Below, piece after piece: positions 62,410 to 64,000 of a stretch of DNA of 64,000 bases. The notes below the pieces were generated by a model. It worked only from the letters and a program-made list of their open reading frames with translations. It did no database searches and had not been told where the DNA came from. Every line of letters begins with the position of its first letter. The stretch's first letter is position 1. Source of the stretch: Methylobacterium mesophilicum SR1.6/6 (GTDB lineage Bacteria > Pseudomonadota > Alphaproteobacteria > Rhizobiales > Beijerinckiaceae); NCBI RefSeq assembly GCF_000364445.2, contig NZ_CP043538.1, positions 4,607,447 to 4,671,446 on the forward strand, read 5' to 3'. A program made the translations under genes and the position numbers.

Positions 62410-63318
62410 TCAAGCCCCCCCGGCCGCCGTCTTCAGCCACGCCGCGCCGCAGGCCTTGGCGAGTTCCCGCACCCGCAGGATGTAGCTCTGGCGCTCGGTC
62501 ACCGAGATCACGCCGCGCGCGTCGAGCAGGTTGAAGACGTGGCTCGCCTTGATGCACTGGTCGTAGGCCGGCTGGGCCATCCGGTGGCGCGCGCCCTCCG
62601 CGTCCGGCGCGCCCGCGTCGAGGTAGGAGCGGCAGGCGGTCTCCGCGTCGGTGAACTGGCGGAACAGCATCGCGGTGTCGGCCGACTCGAAGTTGTGGCG
62701 GGAATATTCCTGCTCGGCCTGCAGGAACACGTCGCCGTAGGTGATCCGGTCGGGACCTTCGGCGCCGTTGAAGTCGAGGTCGTAGACGTTCTCGACGCCC
62801 TGGACGTACATGGCGAGGCGCTCCAGCCCGTAGGTCAACTCGCCCGCCACCGGCGCGCATTCGAAGCCCGCCACCTGCTGGAAATAGGTGAACTGGCTGA
62901 CCTCCATCCCGTCGCACCAGCACTCCCAGCCCAAGCCCCAGGCACCGAGCGTCGGGCTCTCCCAGTCGTCCTCGACGAAGCGGATGTCGTGGAGCTTCAG
63001 GTCGACGCCGATGGCGGCCAGCGAGGCGAGATAGAGCTCCTGCAGGTTCGGCGGGTTCGGCTTCAGGATCACCTGGAACTGGTAATAGTGCTGCAGCCGG
63101 TTGGGGTTCTCGCCGTAGCGGCCGTCCTTGGGCCTGCGCGAGGGCTGCACGTAGGCCGCCTTCCAGGGCTTCGGGCCGAGCGCCCGCAGGGTCGTGGCCG
63201 GATGGAAGGTGCCGGCGCCGACCTCCATGTCGTAGGGCTGGAGGATCACGCAGCCCTGCGCCGCCCAGAATTCCTGAAGCGTCAGGATCAGACCCTGGAA
63301 GGATTTCGTCTGGGACAT
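62410..63318 (-). CDS. glyQ: Glycine-tRNA ligase alpha subunit
   Basis: A 302-residue class II synthetase catalytic subunit: [57 protein letters not shown] and [19 protein letters not shown]. The ATG at 63318 matches orthologues. It charges tRNA-Gly together with GlyS. Confidence 0.97.
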   Translation of the reverse strand: MSQTKSFQGLILTLQEFWAAQGCVILQPYDMEVGAGTFHPATTLRALGPKPWKAAYVQPSRRPKDGRYGENPNRLQHYYQFQVILKPNPPNLQELYLASLAAIGVDLKLHDIRFVEDDWESPTLGAWGLGWECWCDGMEVSQFTYFQQVAGFECAPVAGELTYGLERLAMYVQGVENVYDLDFNGAEGPDRITYGDVFLQAEQEYSRHNFESADTAMLFRQFTDAETACRSYLDAGAPDAEGARHRMAQPAYDQCIKASHVFNLLDARGVISVTERQSYILRVRELAKACGAAWLKTAAGGA

Positions 63319-63464
63319 CGCTCTCGGAGGCTCGGGCTCGTACGGCGGATCGGGCCGCCGGCGGGCCGGTTTAGGTGTCGGCGGGCAGGGGTGCAAGGCG
63401 GAGCGGCTTGCGCGACCGGGGCGGTTGGTGATCCGATCCCGCCCGACGGCACACGGAGGACATC

Positions 63465-63923
63465 ATGGACGGGGACACGGCCGGCATCGCGATCCGCCCG
63501 ATCGGCGCAGGCGACCGGGACGCATGGCTGCCGCTCTGGCGGGGCTATCAGGCCTTCTACAAGGTCGATCTGCCGGCGGCCGTCACGGACACGACCTGGC
63601 GGCGCCTCAACGACCCGGCCGAGCCGGTCGACGGCGCCCTGGCCTGGCGCGGGGCCGAAGCCGTCGGCCTCGTTCACCACATCCGCCATCGCTCGGCCTG
63701 GACGATCGGCGATTATTGCTACCTGCAGGACCTGTTCGTGGCGGACGGCACACGGGGTCTCGGGATCGGGCGGCGGCTGATCGAGCACGTCTACGCGGCC
63801 GCGGAGGCGGCGGGCTGCTCCCGCGTTCACTGGCTGACCCACGAGACCAACGCCGACGCGATGCAGCTCTACGACCGGATCGCCGACAAGTCGGGCTTCG
63901 TGCAGTACCGCAAGATCTTCTGA
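63465..63923 (+). CDS. GNAT-family N-acetyltransferase
   Basis: A 152-residue acetyltransferase with the acetyl-CoA motif LQDLFVADGTRGLGIGRRLIEHV and the C-terminal NADAMQLYDRIADKSGFVQY. It transfers an acetyl group to an unknown amine or protein N-terminus. It is divergent from glyQ, with a GGAGGA before the ATG. Confidence 0.9.
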   Translation: MDGDTAGIAIRPIGAGDRDAWLPLWRGYQAFYKVDLPAAVTDTTWRRLNDPAEPVDGALAWRGAEAVGLVHHIRHRSAWTIGDYCYLQDLFVADGTRGLGIGRRLIEHVYAAAEAAGCSRVHWLTHETNADAMQLYDRIADKSGFVQYRKIF

Positions 63924-63948
63924 GACCGGGCTCCGACGTGCGGCGGGA

Positions 63949-63969
63949 CACGCAAGCGTGGCGGTTTTT
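63949..63969 (+). terminator. Possible intrinsic terminator after the GNAT gene
   Basis: A short CACGC-AA-GCGTG stem is followed by GCGG and five T residues, 26 bp after the stop codon. The stem is short and the loop tight, so the call is weak. Confidence 0.3.
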
Positions 63970-64000
63970 GGGCAATACCGGGAACCGTCAAGGCAACGGC

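Overview
The window is GC-rich alphaproteobacterial DNA, most likely from a Methylobacterium-type aerobic anoxygenic phototroph. The evidence is a long bacteriochlorophyll/reaction-centre gene cluster in Rhizobiales-like order, the oxygen-dependent cyclase AcsF (no BchE is present here), ALA synthase HemA, a PQQ alcohol dehydrogenase with the lanthanide signature, and several palindromic repeat families. No carotenoid (crt), pufLM or bchCXYZ genes lie in the window, so this is only part of the photosynthesis gene set.

Layout. (1) 1-562: start of an enolase-superfamily gene and a small Pmp3/YqaE membrane protein. (2) 563-6474, minus strand: a tightly overlapping operon bchG - PucC-like carrier - bchP - tspO - small membrane protein, followed at 34 bp by a triheme cytochrome c. 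(3) 6966-9334, minus strand: the regulators aerR (B12-binding antirepressor) and ppsR. (4) 9651-25339, plus strand: bchF-bchN-bchB-bchH-bchL-bchM-lhaA-puhA-puhB-puhC-orf98-acsF-puhE, nearly all joined by 4-bp stop/start overlaps, then hemA. (5) 25493-29509: bchI-bchD, a small antisense ORF, and bchO. The promoters of bchG and bchF share a TTGACA -35 box that is one half of a TGT-N12-ACA (PpsR/CrtJ) palindrome, so the two main operons probably answer to the regulators encoded between them.

(6) 29630-34092: a class-I amidotransferase hydrolase, a GntA-like (YqcI/YcgG) putative heme N-hydroxylase next to a urea-carboxylase-associated DUF1989 protein, and a chemoreceptor. (7) 34256-37116: a complete three-gene class I P450 system. 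(8) 37965-48692, minus strand: a branched-chain-type ABC importer (LivK, LivH, LivM and a fused LivG-LivF) followed by acyl-CoA dehydrogenase, APH-type kinase, two SDRs and an acyl-CoA ligase. That gene set resembles the levulinate / 4-hydroxyacyl-CoA (Lva) pathway. (9) 49012-55539, plus strand: outer-membrane channel, cyclase-family hydrolase, 3-hydroxyacyl-CoA dehydrogenase, SDR, BKACE enzyme and a second solute-binding protein. Together (7)-(9) look like a catabolic island for an imported organic acid; the substrate is unknown. (10) 55698-63923: aldo/keto reductase with divergent LysR regulator, lanthanide-type PQQ dehydrogenase, glyQ and glyS with a small secreted protein between them, and a GNAT acetyltransferase.

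Three families of palindromic intergenic repeats recur. One copy has become the C-terminal coding sequence of bchM, and another probably supplies the ribosome-binding site of bchI.
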